Source: Nipponacmea schrenckii
Taxonomy: Eukaryota; Mollusca; Gastropoda; Lottiidae
Direction: 5' to 3'
NCBI GenBank assembly: GCA_030562195.1
Contig: CM060200.1
Location: forward strand, 6,076,001-6,140,000
DNA: 64,000 bases
Positions 1-12,900 of this stretch are shown here, one piece after another. The position numbers were made by a program, and so were the translations under genes. Positions within the stretch are counted from its first letter, which is position 1. Each line of letters opens with the position of its first letter. A model generated the notes under the pieces. It had not been told where the DNA came from and ran no database searches. It worked only from the letters and a program-made list of their open reading frames with translations.

Positions 1-175
1 TATCCAAGGTCCCGTGTGCCACAGGCTGTGCAGATCTCCAGATAGTGGGAAATCGCAAAAAGGGAGGCTAATGCCGCTGTCTTGGCAAACATCTCCCTCA
101 TTGGATCCTGCATGGTGTTGCCCGTCTTTATTAGCCCAATAGGATCAGAAAAGCAGGACGCAAAACTCCGTTCAG
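1..175 (+). repeat. SINE-like retroposon tail, cut by the window edge
   Basis: The stretch is more GC-rich than its surroundings. Its last 55 or so bases (TTATTAGCCC... then ACGCAAAACTCCGTTCA) closely match a short insertion at 45863-45922, which has target-site duplications. From family knowledge, molluscan SINEs often end in a GACGTAAAACTCC-like block followed by ATTCA/TTTCA repeats, so I read this as the 3' part of a plus-strand SINE whose head lies left of the window. A 37-codon open frame on the minus strand (113 to 1) runs through it and is probably incidental. Confidence 0.45.
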
Positions 176-1640
176 TTTATTTCATATACTAGTATAGGAT
201 TTAGAATTCACAACTGGGTTGTTTATCAAGAAAATAAAAACTGAAATAGAAATGTGACAAAATCCAAGCTTCCATAAACTGAAATTGAATGAACTGTTTA
301 ATAATTCACAAGTACAATTATTGTTGACGTACGCCACGTTCACGGAAATGCTTTAACTTGCTAAATAAACAAGCCATAAAAAGCTTTTATTTTGTTTTAT
401 TATTTGACACACAGATAGTTGACAGAAATTACAATGCTAATTCAATTATATTCTCTTGATTTAGACATGGCGGATTTCTTCCTAACTTACTAACATACGC
501 CAACGTGAAATATAAATTTTATTTACTGTATCCTGGGAAATGGAGAGGTTGTATTAAATACAAAGAGGACAAGATAGGTCAGCCGAGTGCATCTAGGTAT
601 CTTGCATCACATGCAAGCGAATCAAACATAATTTTAAAAATCTTCTAAGGGGTAAAGATCTTTCAAACCTGACAAGATTCTTATTGTCAAAAATACAAAT
701 GTCATCCATTTATATGTCAAAAACTGTCTAATTTAGTTATACAATTCCTAATTTAAGCTATAAAATTTCTTAATTTTAATTACCCCTAATTTTTCGTCAT
801 TGGGTGCTGGACAGTCTGTATTTAGATATATAACTGTTTTGATTACACCGCTTCCTTAAAGTTGATTATCTTGTATACCTTTTCATAGATCACAAAGGAT
901 CTTCGCGGTGAAACAAATGCTTTAGCCGAATAAACCTGGCCGTTTTGTACATCAACGAGATTCTGGTAAATCAATCCAAGTTTCAGATATTCCCTGGAGG
1001 TGTCCCCCTAAACACCCCATTCCCTAACATAAAAGCGTCAGAAGTGCAATTAACGAGACGCATGCGGCATCTCGAATGATACTAAATGAAAAGGCCCATT
1101 TTCACCCCTACAATTTATACGACCCCGTCAGCTTGAAATTGGTAGTTAATAAATGGTCTTCTATCGTTGAATGTTGCAAACGTAAAGTTGTAATGCTTAA
1201 ATATATATGAAGGGAGGTAACTCATATTGTGGGCTAATATCTGAATTCAAGCAAACAAACAGCCAAAATTTAATTTTTAATTAGTACATGTATATAGCCC
1301 AGCAAAGTGTGGAACAAATTTGACATGGAAAGAAAAGAATATTTTTATCAAGATATGGAGAAGTAGTTTGAAAAGTTCGACGAGCTATAATATGTCCAGC
1401 CTGTTGTGGGTTTAGAAAATATATTAAGTTATTGGCCTTCCTTATATAGTAGGGTCGTAGAGTCCGATCTGATGAAATGTGGAGTATACATCAAATTCAT
1501 TTGAGTTGAATAAATATAAAATTGTATTTTGAGGCAGTCATAAACGTTGACTGCACAACGTAACTGCAAAGCACTAAAATAAGTTGGGCGGTATGACACC
1601 TGGGCCATTTCGTATTGTCCACAGTGGCAATGTGGCAATT
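176..1640. other. Non-coding flank, no gene seen
   Basis: AT-rich sequence without an ORF that looks coding. Several CpG-containing patches (about 890-960 and 1040-1070) are the only deviation. The two overlapping minus-strand open frames between 1429 and 1772 have no recognisable domain and no splice-compatible neighbours. Confidence 0.5.
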
Positions 1641-1645
1641 TGTGC

Positions 1646-1674
1646 ACCGGAAGTTCTTCAAAACAATATGGCGG
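1646..1674 (+). promoter_or_regulatory. Probable GON4L promoter and 5' UTR exon end
   Basis: An ETS-type site (ACCGGAAGT, 1646-1654) is followed 13 bases later by ATGGCGG, which is both a YY1-like core and a donor context (GCGG|GTAAAT, exon end 1674). Housekeeping promoters often combine these sites. Splicing to possible acceptors near 2423 or 2440 would leave ATGGCGG as a short upstream ORF that stops before the main ATG at 2508. The transcription start is inferred from motifs only. Confidence 0.35.
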
Positions 1675-2507
1675 GTAAATAAAATAAAAACATCGTTTTG
1701 TTTTGTTTTCATGAGATTGTAACAGTCAGTTATATTTAATAAGTTGGGTTCAGACCTAAATCTAAGTATCAATAGAAACAGATTGTCAATGATACTCTTG
1801 CATTTGAAAATATGATTTGTTAATGATCTAGATCCACTTATTTAAACTGTTTACATTCACTTTAAGAATAATAGAATATACAGGTATAATTATGAAGACC
1901 TAGCATACATTATTTATAAACTCATGAAAATAATAGGCCTACCCACCTACACTCCCCCTTGATTGGTCTATTCATGTGAAACCTGACAGAGACTAGGTAC
2001 TTACATTTACAAATATTAATTGTAGTTTAATTGGATTTCTTTTCTACATTAATATTAAAAGGCATAGATTTCGACAATTTGAAATCAGTAGGCCTATTCA
2101 GGACATAGCCTATGTAGGCCTCAGTACCTCTGGGCCAAGTTTCACATCAATAGCACAATTGGAACTAGGCCGTGGCAAAACAGCACCAGTGCTTTAAGGG
2201 TAGACTTATAGTAGATTTTTGGTTTAAATAAAAAAAAGTAAAGTAAAACATTTCTTAATTTTTCATGTGAAGTTATGTAGATTAAAGTTATACAGGAGAT
2301 GTGCAAATACCTGAGGTCTCATCTTGGGAGTAATTTTAATTGCATAGTCTTTGACATTTAACCCCTGCAAATTCTTGTACTACGAAGATATTGGGATATG
2401 TTTACATTTTTCTTGTCATTTAGAATTTTTGTATTTATAGCTATTAAGAAATATAATAGCAAGTATGAAAAAGTAGTGTTCCTAATAAGCTAAAATCTGC
2501 ATCCAAG

Positions 2508-5500
2508 ATGGAGGATAATAACAAGATTGATGAATCTGGTGATCTTAAAATACAAACGATAGATAGAGATCAGATAAAAGATCTGATGGAAGAAGAGGAA
2601 GAAGCTGATGATGAAGAAGATATAGCTTGTTCACCTGATGCTAGCTATAGTTCAGTTAATGAATCGTGTGAATCAAGTTTTGAATTGGATAAAGTCAGTA
2701 AAAAAGCCAAGTCTAATACCAGATCTAGAGTTAAAAGGTTTCTATACTCTATAATGTTATTTTTTATAATATTGTATAACACTGGCTGGTAGAGCTGCAA
2801 ATATGGAACATGGTCTAGTGGTATATATCAAATGTATTAAAATAATTGCTTAGCATAGTAAAATAAATAAGAAAGACAGAGTCCTTACTACTCTCATTGG
2901 TTGGGTCCTGAACCTTGTAATACATTGCTCCATTTTAGGAAATGATTATTTGTAATAATTTGCTATTTAAATTAGAGATGTAGAGGTAAGCAATGGAGAT
3001 GATGATGAAGATGATGATGATGATAGTGATTCAGATGTTCTTCACATACATTCTGATGAATCAGAGGAAGAAATGGTTTGTGATGATGATAAGGCAGTAG
3101 GTGATGGTGATAGTTTAGAAGAAAAACTAACGGAAGATGCCACAAAGAATCACCTGACAGCTAATAATGTTAAAAATATCTTGCGTGTTAGTCATCTCTT
3201 AGTGTTGATATTTTTTAGATACCCTTGGACAACTATGCTACCATTCAATGTTAATTATTATAAAAAGTGTATATGCCAGGATTTATATCTATAATTACAT
3301 ATTTTGATACATATGTCAATATTTGTCAGAAAATTAACAATTGTAATTTGAGAAAACTGCAGAACAGAAAAAAAGATGGATCAACAAAGAAACTCATTTC
3401 TAATTAAAATGATCATCTTATGCTGCCAACAGACATTACAAAACTTTGCTTGGGATTTTCTTTTCACTATTAAACTATTAAACTGTTGACTTAAAAAAAG
3501 TAAGCAACAGTCAAGGTCAACAGTAAAGATAGCTTATGGTTATTTAGTTAGATTTTAATTATGTAATATTCTTACTTTATATTCTAGCATGTCATAACTA
3601 ATAAAGAAGTGGTAGATATGGTTAAAAATACAATAGCAACTGAAGGTGTAGAGGACACAACAGAGCAAGCGAAAACCCTTGTTGAAGCTACATATGAACC
3701 TAAAATGACTAGGTCCAAAATGAAAGAAGTGATGGAAAAGGGAAAGGTAGTCTACTATAGTTCTTGCAATATTTTATTTAGTGTGCTTCTCTATTAACAC
3801 ACCTAATTGTCATTGGTATTTGGTAAGCCAGAGCAATAAGTAATTTTATATAAAATACTACAAAAAATTATGCAATACATTATAATGCCTATTATCAATA
3901 TATTGAAATATATGGCAAATTGTAGATTTATGATATAGAATGGCACTAGTTGTCCAACCTATACTTGATGATAGGAATATTATTTACAGATCTGAACTGC
4001 ATATATAACAGTTCATGTTATGTGACTTGAATAACTATGTTATGTGACTTGAACAGTTTATTTTCCTCTAAAGCTAACATGTTTCTGTTATATTCACACT
4101 GTCTTCTCCTATGTATTTGTTTGTTTGTCATATTGTAGATTCCTCAAGTATGGCCCCTGTCACCATTGAAGACTGGTAGTAAAAATAAACCAAGTTTTTT
4201 AGAGTTAGAATTTACAGATGATGAAGATGATGAATATAATCCAGATAGAGATGTCAGTATATAGTTCATGATATGTTTTAAGTTTTACATGTCCACATTG
4301 TGACTTTTGTCATCTTACTATGCTTCAGTCAATCCATAATTGACTTGTGAATGCAAAAGACCCACAGTTTGTGTGTAAAGGATTATATTGTGAATTTAAC
4401 CTAGTTGTGATGCTGAAGCTTGAATGCTAACAACAAGAAATCTTATGGTTCAAAATTTGTTTGAAATTTTATCGCACAGGTCAGAGGGGTCTTTCTTCAT
4501 TAGTAGTTGTAGAGTACAATATTACTTTTGTCGAAAAGGGTCTATATTTTAGGGGTCTTATAGATAGTATTTTATTGTACAAATTTAACTAAAAGATGCT
4601 TCATGGATATTAAGATATTTCCATACTCTCACTAAATGTAAAGTGATATAAAAAAACTTCATCTATTTTGCAGCCAGTACAAGAGAGTGATGATGAATCT
4701 ACTAGTTTTCTATCATCACAAGCTAGTGATTTTGGTTCTCCTTGTCCTCTAACACCAACTACACCAGCTAACCACCCTAGACCTTCTACTTCCAAAAAAC
4801 CGGTAATATATCTTTATTTCTCTTTTACAAAGTGACTCAATTAAAAATGCTATTGCATCAGGGTTTAAGTCTCTTTCCTCACAAATTGTTTAATTTAGGA
4901 AGTGACAAAAGATTAGGGTAATTTTGCTATCCTTATACAGTGTCCTTTATTGTACAATCTTTGCCATATTCTGTTTTGATCATCAGAAGTGGAAGAGAAG
5001 GAGGTTAAAGAAGATTTCATGTTATGATATGTTTCAGTTATTTGTCAGTCCTGTTGTACCTGTGAAAAAATCAGTAAAAACAGATTTAGCAAAAGCCTTT
5101 GATAATGTTGCTGAAACAGATGAAGAGTTTCTTCAAAGAGAGGTAAGTAAATTCTGTTGCTCTGTGTTATTTCAACTGATTAGCTTGTGTTTCAAATGTG
5201 GTGATATTCAACAGTTCTTTCCCTTTCTATATTATTATAGTACTATAGTTACTATAAGTAGCCGATTTTATGAACTTTTTCATGATGAAAAAGAGGTTTG
5301 AAATAAGATGATTTGCACCAAAGAGCCATAAAGTTTTTGTAGGTAGTTTTGCATGATATAAATTCTGTTACTTAAGCTCTTCATTTCTGTAATTGATTTT
5401 CAAATCTTGATCCTCTAACTGATATATTTCTAATATGATTCTGTTAACAGATTAAAAGTGCTTATGATACAGTAGCAAGAAGAACCAGATCTAAATTACC

Positions 5501-8500
5501 TTTAACATCAACATCTTTAATAGAATTAGAATCTACATTGATTGATGTAGCTCCTGATATTACAGAAGATATGTATGATACTAATCTGGGACAAGATGAG
5601 GAATGGCAGGAATTTCTCAGTTCATTATATACTGCTACTAAAATAGATGGTATGTTACCAATTTCTACCGATACTTTTTTTGCACTATGCTGAAGTCAAA
5701 TTTCTCTCTGGATTTGTGGATTGCTAGATCTTGCTCAAACAAAATTATACCAATCAGAAATTAACATTCCGAAATTTTTGTTTAATATATTGAAGTAGTA
5801 GAAATTAAAGATCTCACCAGAACAAGCATTGCATTTTTAGATAATGGTAGTTATTTTTCGACATTTTTTTTCCTTGGTCCGTTTTACATGAATAGTTTGT
5901 TTTTGTGACTGGTTGATTAACAATATTCATATTTCTACTACCCTTCTTGTACAAAGGATTATATTTAAATACCCCACATGCTATTGAAATCAACATTTAA
6001 TTCTTAGAAAGTTAAAATCCTTTGTTCAAATCATCTATTCTTTCATAATTTATATCATTCATTTATTTATATGTCCAAGATAATAGATTTATTTGAATTA
6101 TCATTGTAGTAGCACCACAGGAATCACAAGAAGCAGGTGATGATGAAACTAATGATCCAGAATATGATTATCTAGGAGAAGCTGAACATGAAGAGAAGGA
6201 TGAAGAAGATTATAAATATTGTAGACCCTATAAGATACCAAGTATGTATAAGTAGTTTATTAGAATATGTGAAAATCAGTAAAGCATCGAAGTACCTAAA
6301 GATAAGAAAGTGCCCATGGAATTAGATGCTGGTACTTGTCTATATATTCTTCATGACTTTCAGATGGTTGGATATCAAAAGCAGCAGTCCCATTATCTGT
6401 CAGGCTCAATATAAGCAATGCTGTTGAGTATTCTCACCTTATATTATGGTATCTGTGTAAACAATATGTAGATTATTTATCCAGAAAGGATGTGTGTTAG
6501 TAACATGGTAAAAAATTATGTGTAAAAATATTTCCACTTCAACTCCTTGGTTTAGATGGAATGTTGCAATAATATGGTCTTGTTCATATAATTTACGTTT
6601 TTTTTATTTAGAAAAAGAAATGTTTGATCTATTAGATCAACTAACAGAGTTTATGGCATCAGATCAAGAAGACGAAGAGGGAAAGAGATATGCCAGGTAA
6701 CATTTTGGACTGTTTTTTTTTTGTGCTTGTGCTTTCCGCGAAAAATCACAAATTTTTTATTTGCATTTACCCTGCTTTAAATAGGTATGAATACTCAAGG
6801 AGTGACAATTGAGGTTTGGAGAAAGATGAAAAGAGAAAAAAATCCTCATCCTCAAGAACCAAAATTTTTCCCAAGTAAAACTTTTTTGTTCTTCATTATA
6901 GGGGAGATTCTACAGAATCAGATGAAAATAAAAAGAAGAAAAATAAATCATACAAACCATCAACAGAAGGTTTACAGTTTACTTCCAGTCAGTTCTTAAT
7001 TTTACAAGATCAGATAAGAAGGGTAGGTACAATGCTACTTTCATTGGTGCCATAAGGCATAAGCACACAGGCAAGTTCCAAAAGGGAGCACAACATGGAT
7101 GATAATTTTCTCATAAGCGTAGTCAACTGGAGTAAAATATTAAACAGGAAATATTTCATAGGTTGTATTAAATTAATTCTGATGAATTTTATTTTAGCAT
7201 ATTCAATTAACAACTCAGTTTTATTTTCTGTGTTTGGGATGTGAAGATTATAAACATATGACTAAAGTATGTGTCAAACATTTGGTAAGTATTATTCTAT
7301 CTTTTTATGTGGGTTTAATGTTTTCATTATGTTCATCAGTTATGATGCTTTCCTCCTTAGTGTCAGCTTAGTACATGTTGGACAATTGGGCTTGATTGAT
7401 ACCCTAGCCAAGTATTGTACAGCTCTTAATCAGCCCTGGTGGCAGGGCTGTTCCCAAGTATTGGTTGTACAATGGGACATTATTATACTTGAGCTAACAG
7501 GATGCTTGATTTAATAAACTTGAATTTGGTATTTCAGAATGAATTTGATATGTTTAGAAAGGCATCAATGATGGGTGAAAACTCTTGCTATAATGTATGT
7601 AATCTAACAGATTCTCTGGAGTTAGTACAACAAGATAGATGTTGGAATATTGATAAAGAGTTAGAAGATATACAATCCATGTCATTTGATGAGACTGTCA
7701 GTAACATCTCAGATTCTGATGATGGTTTTAGTAATATAGATAGTACATTTAAAAGACAGCAAGCTAAAAGTGGTAAGTCTGTGACTAGTGGTGCCTTAAG
7801 TTTCTTCCTTGCTTATATTCCAAACATTTTTCATATAGCTAGTGTTGTGAATATTATCCATATGGTGTTAACTTTTAGGCATGAGTTCCAAATTTGCAAG
7901 GAAGTCATAAACACCATTTTCACAACAGCTATCGAATGCAACATAAGTTTCGTTTCATTGAGTAGTTTTCTTTTTTGAGCGAATATAAAGCATTTTTTTT
8001 GTTCATTCCACAAACATATGCACTCAAGTAAGATTCATTTCATTTTCTTTTAAACTAAAGAGTTGTATGTTGATGAACATTTCAGAAGCCATATTAGAGT
8101 CTCAGAAGGATATATTCTGGAATAATCATGTGTTTTTTTATCCTGAACTGCTACCTAAACGTAGATTGATGACTCTTAAAGAGGCCAAAGATTCTCGTGT
8201 ATTTTTTACTCCAGGGGAAGACAAGTAAGTACTGATCATAAATGTGTTTTTGATATCGCTGACATGTTTTGCAATCATGTTAAGTTGGCAGTAGATATAA
8301 ACTAACACTCAAGAATTATATAATATCTCTAGTTGATATAAGAGTTGTTCGTTCTTGTTCTTTTTCAAAACACTATCCATTTTTAGCCTTTTGCCATGAA
8401 ATGAGTCGTAATTTTTGATGGAACTTGTGAAATTGATATTCACGATGCAGGTTGGAGTGAATTACAAGGAAAAAGCGTCGAATCGTTTGGAAGGGACAAT

Positions 8501-9932
8501 AAACTGTTAATTTTGTATTGTAGAATGATAGCATTAGCTATGGATCAGTTTGGAACTACACCTAAACATTATAACTTAATACATAAATATTTAATGCCAG
8601 CTAAAACTGTTAAACAGATATCATTTAGAATCAAAAATCTTGCTTCAAAAAGATCTCAAGACAATCCTGTCAAGGTGAGTGTAAACATTATTTTACATCT
8701 TGTATGGTTGAGAGATTGGTGGTCTTTATTTCATCAAATGTGTTTTATCTTTATGAATCACTTCCTTTAGATGGAGAAAATAATTGAAATACCAAAAAAC
8801 ACAAAAGGCTATCGATCTATTGGGGCACGTACTGGGTGATTGAAATGAGAGACTTTATGATCTTTCTTGATACAGCAGATTTGTAATTAGGCTAATTAAT
8901 TGAGTTAATTAGGGACTTTTACACAAACTTTTTTTCCCCAATCATTAGATCTCAATTTCGATTTATATAAGTATTAGCGGTCGAATTATTATATACATAT
9001 ATATAAACGAAAACAAACCATCTTTAAGTCCTGACCTTATCTTGTATAGGCTTATGTTTATGTTAACTATTAGTTAACATGAAACTGAAAGCTCATATAC
9101 TGGATAAGCTCTAGGACATTATCGGCCTTCTTAATTTCAGTTTTTCACATCTCACTTCTAAATTCTATTAAAATTTTAGAAGTTTTTAGAGGTTTAGAAG
9201 TTGGAATTACGACATCAATTTGAAGATTTTTTGTGAAGTGGGTAGAACTGTTGCTCTCCAACTATGTCATTATTTTTTGATGCAAATGCTTCATCCAAAT
9301 TCAAAAATATCTCTCAATTTGATTGAAATATTTATTGTAGTTATATAAGAAAAAGAAGATGTTACCAGAAAATGCCACATTATTTCATATATTCTCTATA
9401 GATAGTATGATACCACCAAAACAACAGAATACAGATTTATTACCAAAATGGTGCAAGGTAAAACAATCATATCAGATAACTTGCTTGTAGGTTATATCAT
9501 GCATGCAATTAAAAAATTTTCTCAACAAGATCTTTGAGAGAATTTTAACAGTGTTAAAGTCCTTGATTTACTGAAAATATATTGGATAAGTGGGCATATA
9601 TTGCCGGTCCATGCCTTATCAGAAATATGTACCACTTGACACAGGTTAAGACAATACTTTTCATTTTCAGAAATATAAAGATAGTTTAGAAAAAAAAGGG
9701 AAAGTTCAAGAAGAATGTAATAAGGTAAGACTGAATTAAAATCAAATGGATGAAACAACAGTGTCACAAGATGAGAATGAATTTTTTTTAAAAGGATAAT
9801 GTACAAAATTACTGAAAGTTTTAAACATTGAATAAGGTGACATCAGGTGTCCTATACTATGTTAATTAATTGGTTTTATTTACAGGTTGAAAAAGTGGAA
9901 GAAATAAAATTAACAAAAAAGAAAAATACAAG
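2508..9932 (+). other. GON4L: GON4L exons 1-17: conserved N-terminal half
   Basis: Seventeen short exons (47-235 nt) encode residues 1-772. The start is Asp/Glu-rich (runs of EEEEE and DDDD at about residues 27-36 and 82-90). The block from NHLTANNVKNILR through GKIPQVWPLSPLK is the most recognisable GON4L signature. FFYPELLP, the RIKNL segment and KWCKKYKDSLEKK also follow the vertebrate order. Junctions occur in all three phases, so consistent reading across 16 introns is strong evidence that the model is right. Confidence 0.88.
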
Positions 9933-12900
9933 GTAAATTATACATTTGCTCTGTAAGAGAGCGTTGTTAGCCATTCTTGCATGAAAGAGAATAATTTTCG
10001 CTTATCTGCCCCAAAATCGTGCAATTGATTTGTGAAAGTATGCTTTTTCTCATTTCTGATTTTGATAATTTTTTAAGGTTTCCAAAGTTGGCAATAAGCT
10101 TGCACTTTCTCTCCCGCCAAATTACAGTAGGGACAGTACCTTATGATCTATAACCTTTTCGTAAATATCCAGATATTATCATTCTTTTCATCATTATATT
10201 GTATGTCACTTCAGGTCCTTCAAAACATCAACAAAGTCAAAGAAAACGCCTAGAAAGTCTCCATATAGGACCCCGGTGCCTGTTTCACCTAAAGAATCAA
10301 AGAGTCAAACAATGCCTACAGCTTTGATAACTTCAGCAGGATTGTTTGTTCCAATACGTTATGCTTCTCCTTCAAAACTACCACCAGATCTGCAGAGTGT
10401 TATCATTGATGGTTCACCATACCAATTACCAACAACTGGACCTAAAGCAACACCAGAGAAATCAGATTCTCATGCTGCTGGTAGTTCAAATTACTTCAAT
10501 ACACCAACTCCAGACTCTACTAGTCAACCCTCACCGTGTCCTGGTACAGATCACCTTTCCAATACACCTATAGAACTTCCTGATTCTACTAACAGTCAGC
10601 CTCCACAAGTATCTGTGGATCAACAGTCTAGTCAATCTATAGTTACATCTGCATCTGTTGAACTGGCAACTGAAAAAACATCACTAGCTACTGGGCCTGT
10701 GGCTCCAGACTCTACAGGCTATACTAATATTTTTAGTGGAGATGAGACAAGTGGTATAGAAGAACATGGTATGAGGTCATGTCCAATGGATGAGACTGAA
10801 GAACAACAAACCGAAGACGAGTCTTATAATACACTAAATAACCCCAGTTTGAGTAATCAGCAGCAAGACAAGGACAAGGTATGTCTGCAAAGTGAATTGG
10901 AAGATTCATCCAAAGATACAGTGAAGCAATCTAAACATGTAGGCTTTATAGATCTTCACAGTCAAGCTTCACCTATAACAGATGAAACAGTTCAAGTGTT
11001 GGACGAGGCAAAACATTTTTCAGATGAGGTACCAAGTGTCCAATTTCAGCCATCAAACACTGCAGCGTCAGCAAGAAGTGACAATCCAAAAGACAATGAT
11101 TTGTCAAGAGAAAGCACAGAGAACAAAGAAGAGGGATGTATACCAGATAAACCTGTATCTAAAACCATCGTGGCTGTATCACAGAACAATCTTTCAGGGA
11201 TCTTAGTAACCACTCCTGTTCCCAGTCCAGTTAATATGGAGGTCTTTTCAACAGCTTCCAATGATATGGATACCATTTTTCAGAAAGAAACAGTGGACAC
11301 AGTGACTCCAACAAAAGATGACAAAACAGATGTTCCAGTTGCAGACACATCTGGTTCTTTCTTGTCAACACCATCAAGTCTAGCTTCATCAGTAAATTCC
11401 TCCACAAACAGCACTCCTAAAACTGCTGTAGAAATAGTTGCTACTCTTGCTCCATTTTATAATAGCTATTTGGTAGATCCTCTAGTAACACAGCAGAGTC
11501 AGTTAGAAACAACACCTAAAAAATATCGTGAACTTGTACCCAAATCTGACTTGCCTCAACCTGCTAATAAACAGTTATTTTTAAGTCCAAAGAAAAGAGT
11601 CAGTCCAAAAGTAACAAGGTTGAAAAGAGGAGTGAGAGCTATTTTACCTAAAGGATATGTGCATGATGTCAAAATATCTCCCACCAAACGAGCTGCTAAT
11701 CAGATCAAACGTAAAGCTGCTAAAATCTACCATAAAGGAATGAGTCCAAATAAATTGTTACTACCAAAACCTCCATCATTTACAGACTCTTTACATTATC
11801 CTAATACCAGATATCAAAAACAATTAAATCTAAACAACAGTGCTGTAAAATCTAGTCGTACAACTAAACGTAGACTATCTGAAACTGAGAAAATGGAGGA
11901 AAGTGATGAACATCAGAGTGAAGTTGAAGATGCATCTGCTAGTCAAGACGAAAGTCAACCAGAAGATGATTTAGAAGATGTAACAATTGATGATAATTTA
12001 GAAGAGCTTATGGCTGCAAGTACTACCATAAGGTAAACATGATCCATGAAATGTACCTTATCACTAAGTATCGGTATGCAGAATGGTACCAAAATAATCA
12101 AATGTGGCGCTATGTGGTTGGTAGTTTGAAAACCTTATAATGAGCATCACAGTGTCATCTTGTGTTCCAAATTGGTTGGCATCACATTTTCGACATAATA
12201 TTTAAATCTTCAGACCCATCTCACATCCCATCAGATATTTAATAATATTCCAGTAAGACTATTCTTGTTTGTTATAGATTTGATCCAAGGAAATCATCTC
12301 ATCAGATCCATGATAATAGAACTAAAGCTCAGAGAAGACGTGAAATGAATATAGCATTATTAGCTCCAGACATCCTAGAATCTGACCCCAAGGTATATAC
12401 AATTCTTCATTTATGTTAATCATGCTCCTATGTACTCTTTTGCCCTGTTATTCAATATTCTGAGATGTGGTGGTAGGGTATCTTGAAAAGCAAAAATTTA
12501 AAGAGACCTACCCCGGAAGCAAAATCCTTAGAAAATCTATTTCAGTAATCAAACTATTGTTAAATGGTTTAACTAATACCAAATAATTATAGTTTTTGTT
12601 TATATTCAGAGAGATGATAGGGATACAGCATTCGCCCAGGCTTATATGCATCAAGTTAAAGAAACATTATCAGAAGATATGGAAACATATGAACAATTTT
12701 TATTATTAATGTGTGAATTTGGTAAAGGAACACAATCACCAATAAATGTAAGTATTCACAGAATGGAATTCTCATGTGCAATATAAAAAAATTCATTTAT
12801 TATTTATCCTCTATTATTAGTTTTTGACATCATTATTGTTATTTATCTGATATCTTTATGATGGCAATTTGTCACGACCTCCATGATGGTTAAAGCCATG

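Noticed and set aside
1..113. Minus-strand open frame starting MQDPMREMFAK at the window edge
   Set aside because: It runs through a SINE-like repeat whose tail recurs at 45863-45922 with target duplications, so the frame is probably incidental.
1429..1772. Two overlapping minus-strand open frames
   Set aside because: No domain, no splice partners, and they overlap the presumed GON4L promoter with its ETS and YY1-like sites.
6787..6999. Open frame overlapping GON4L exon 10 from an upstream ATG
   Set aside because: The exon reads in a different frame after the acceptor at 6901; the upstream part is intron.
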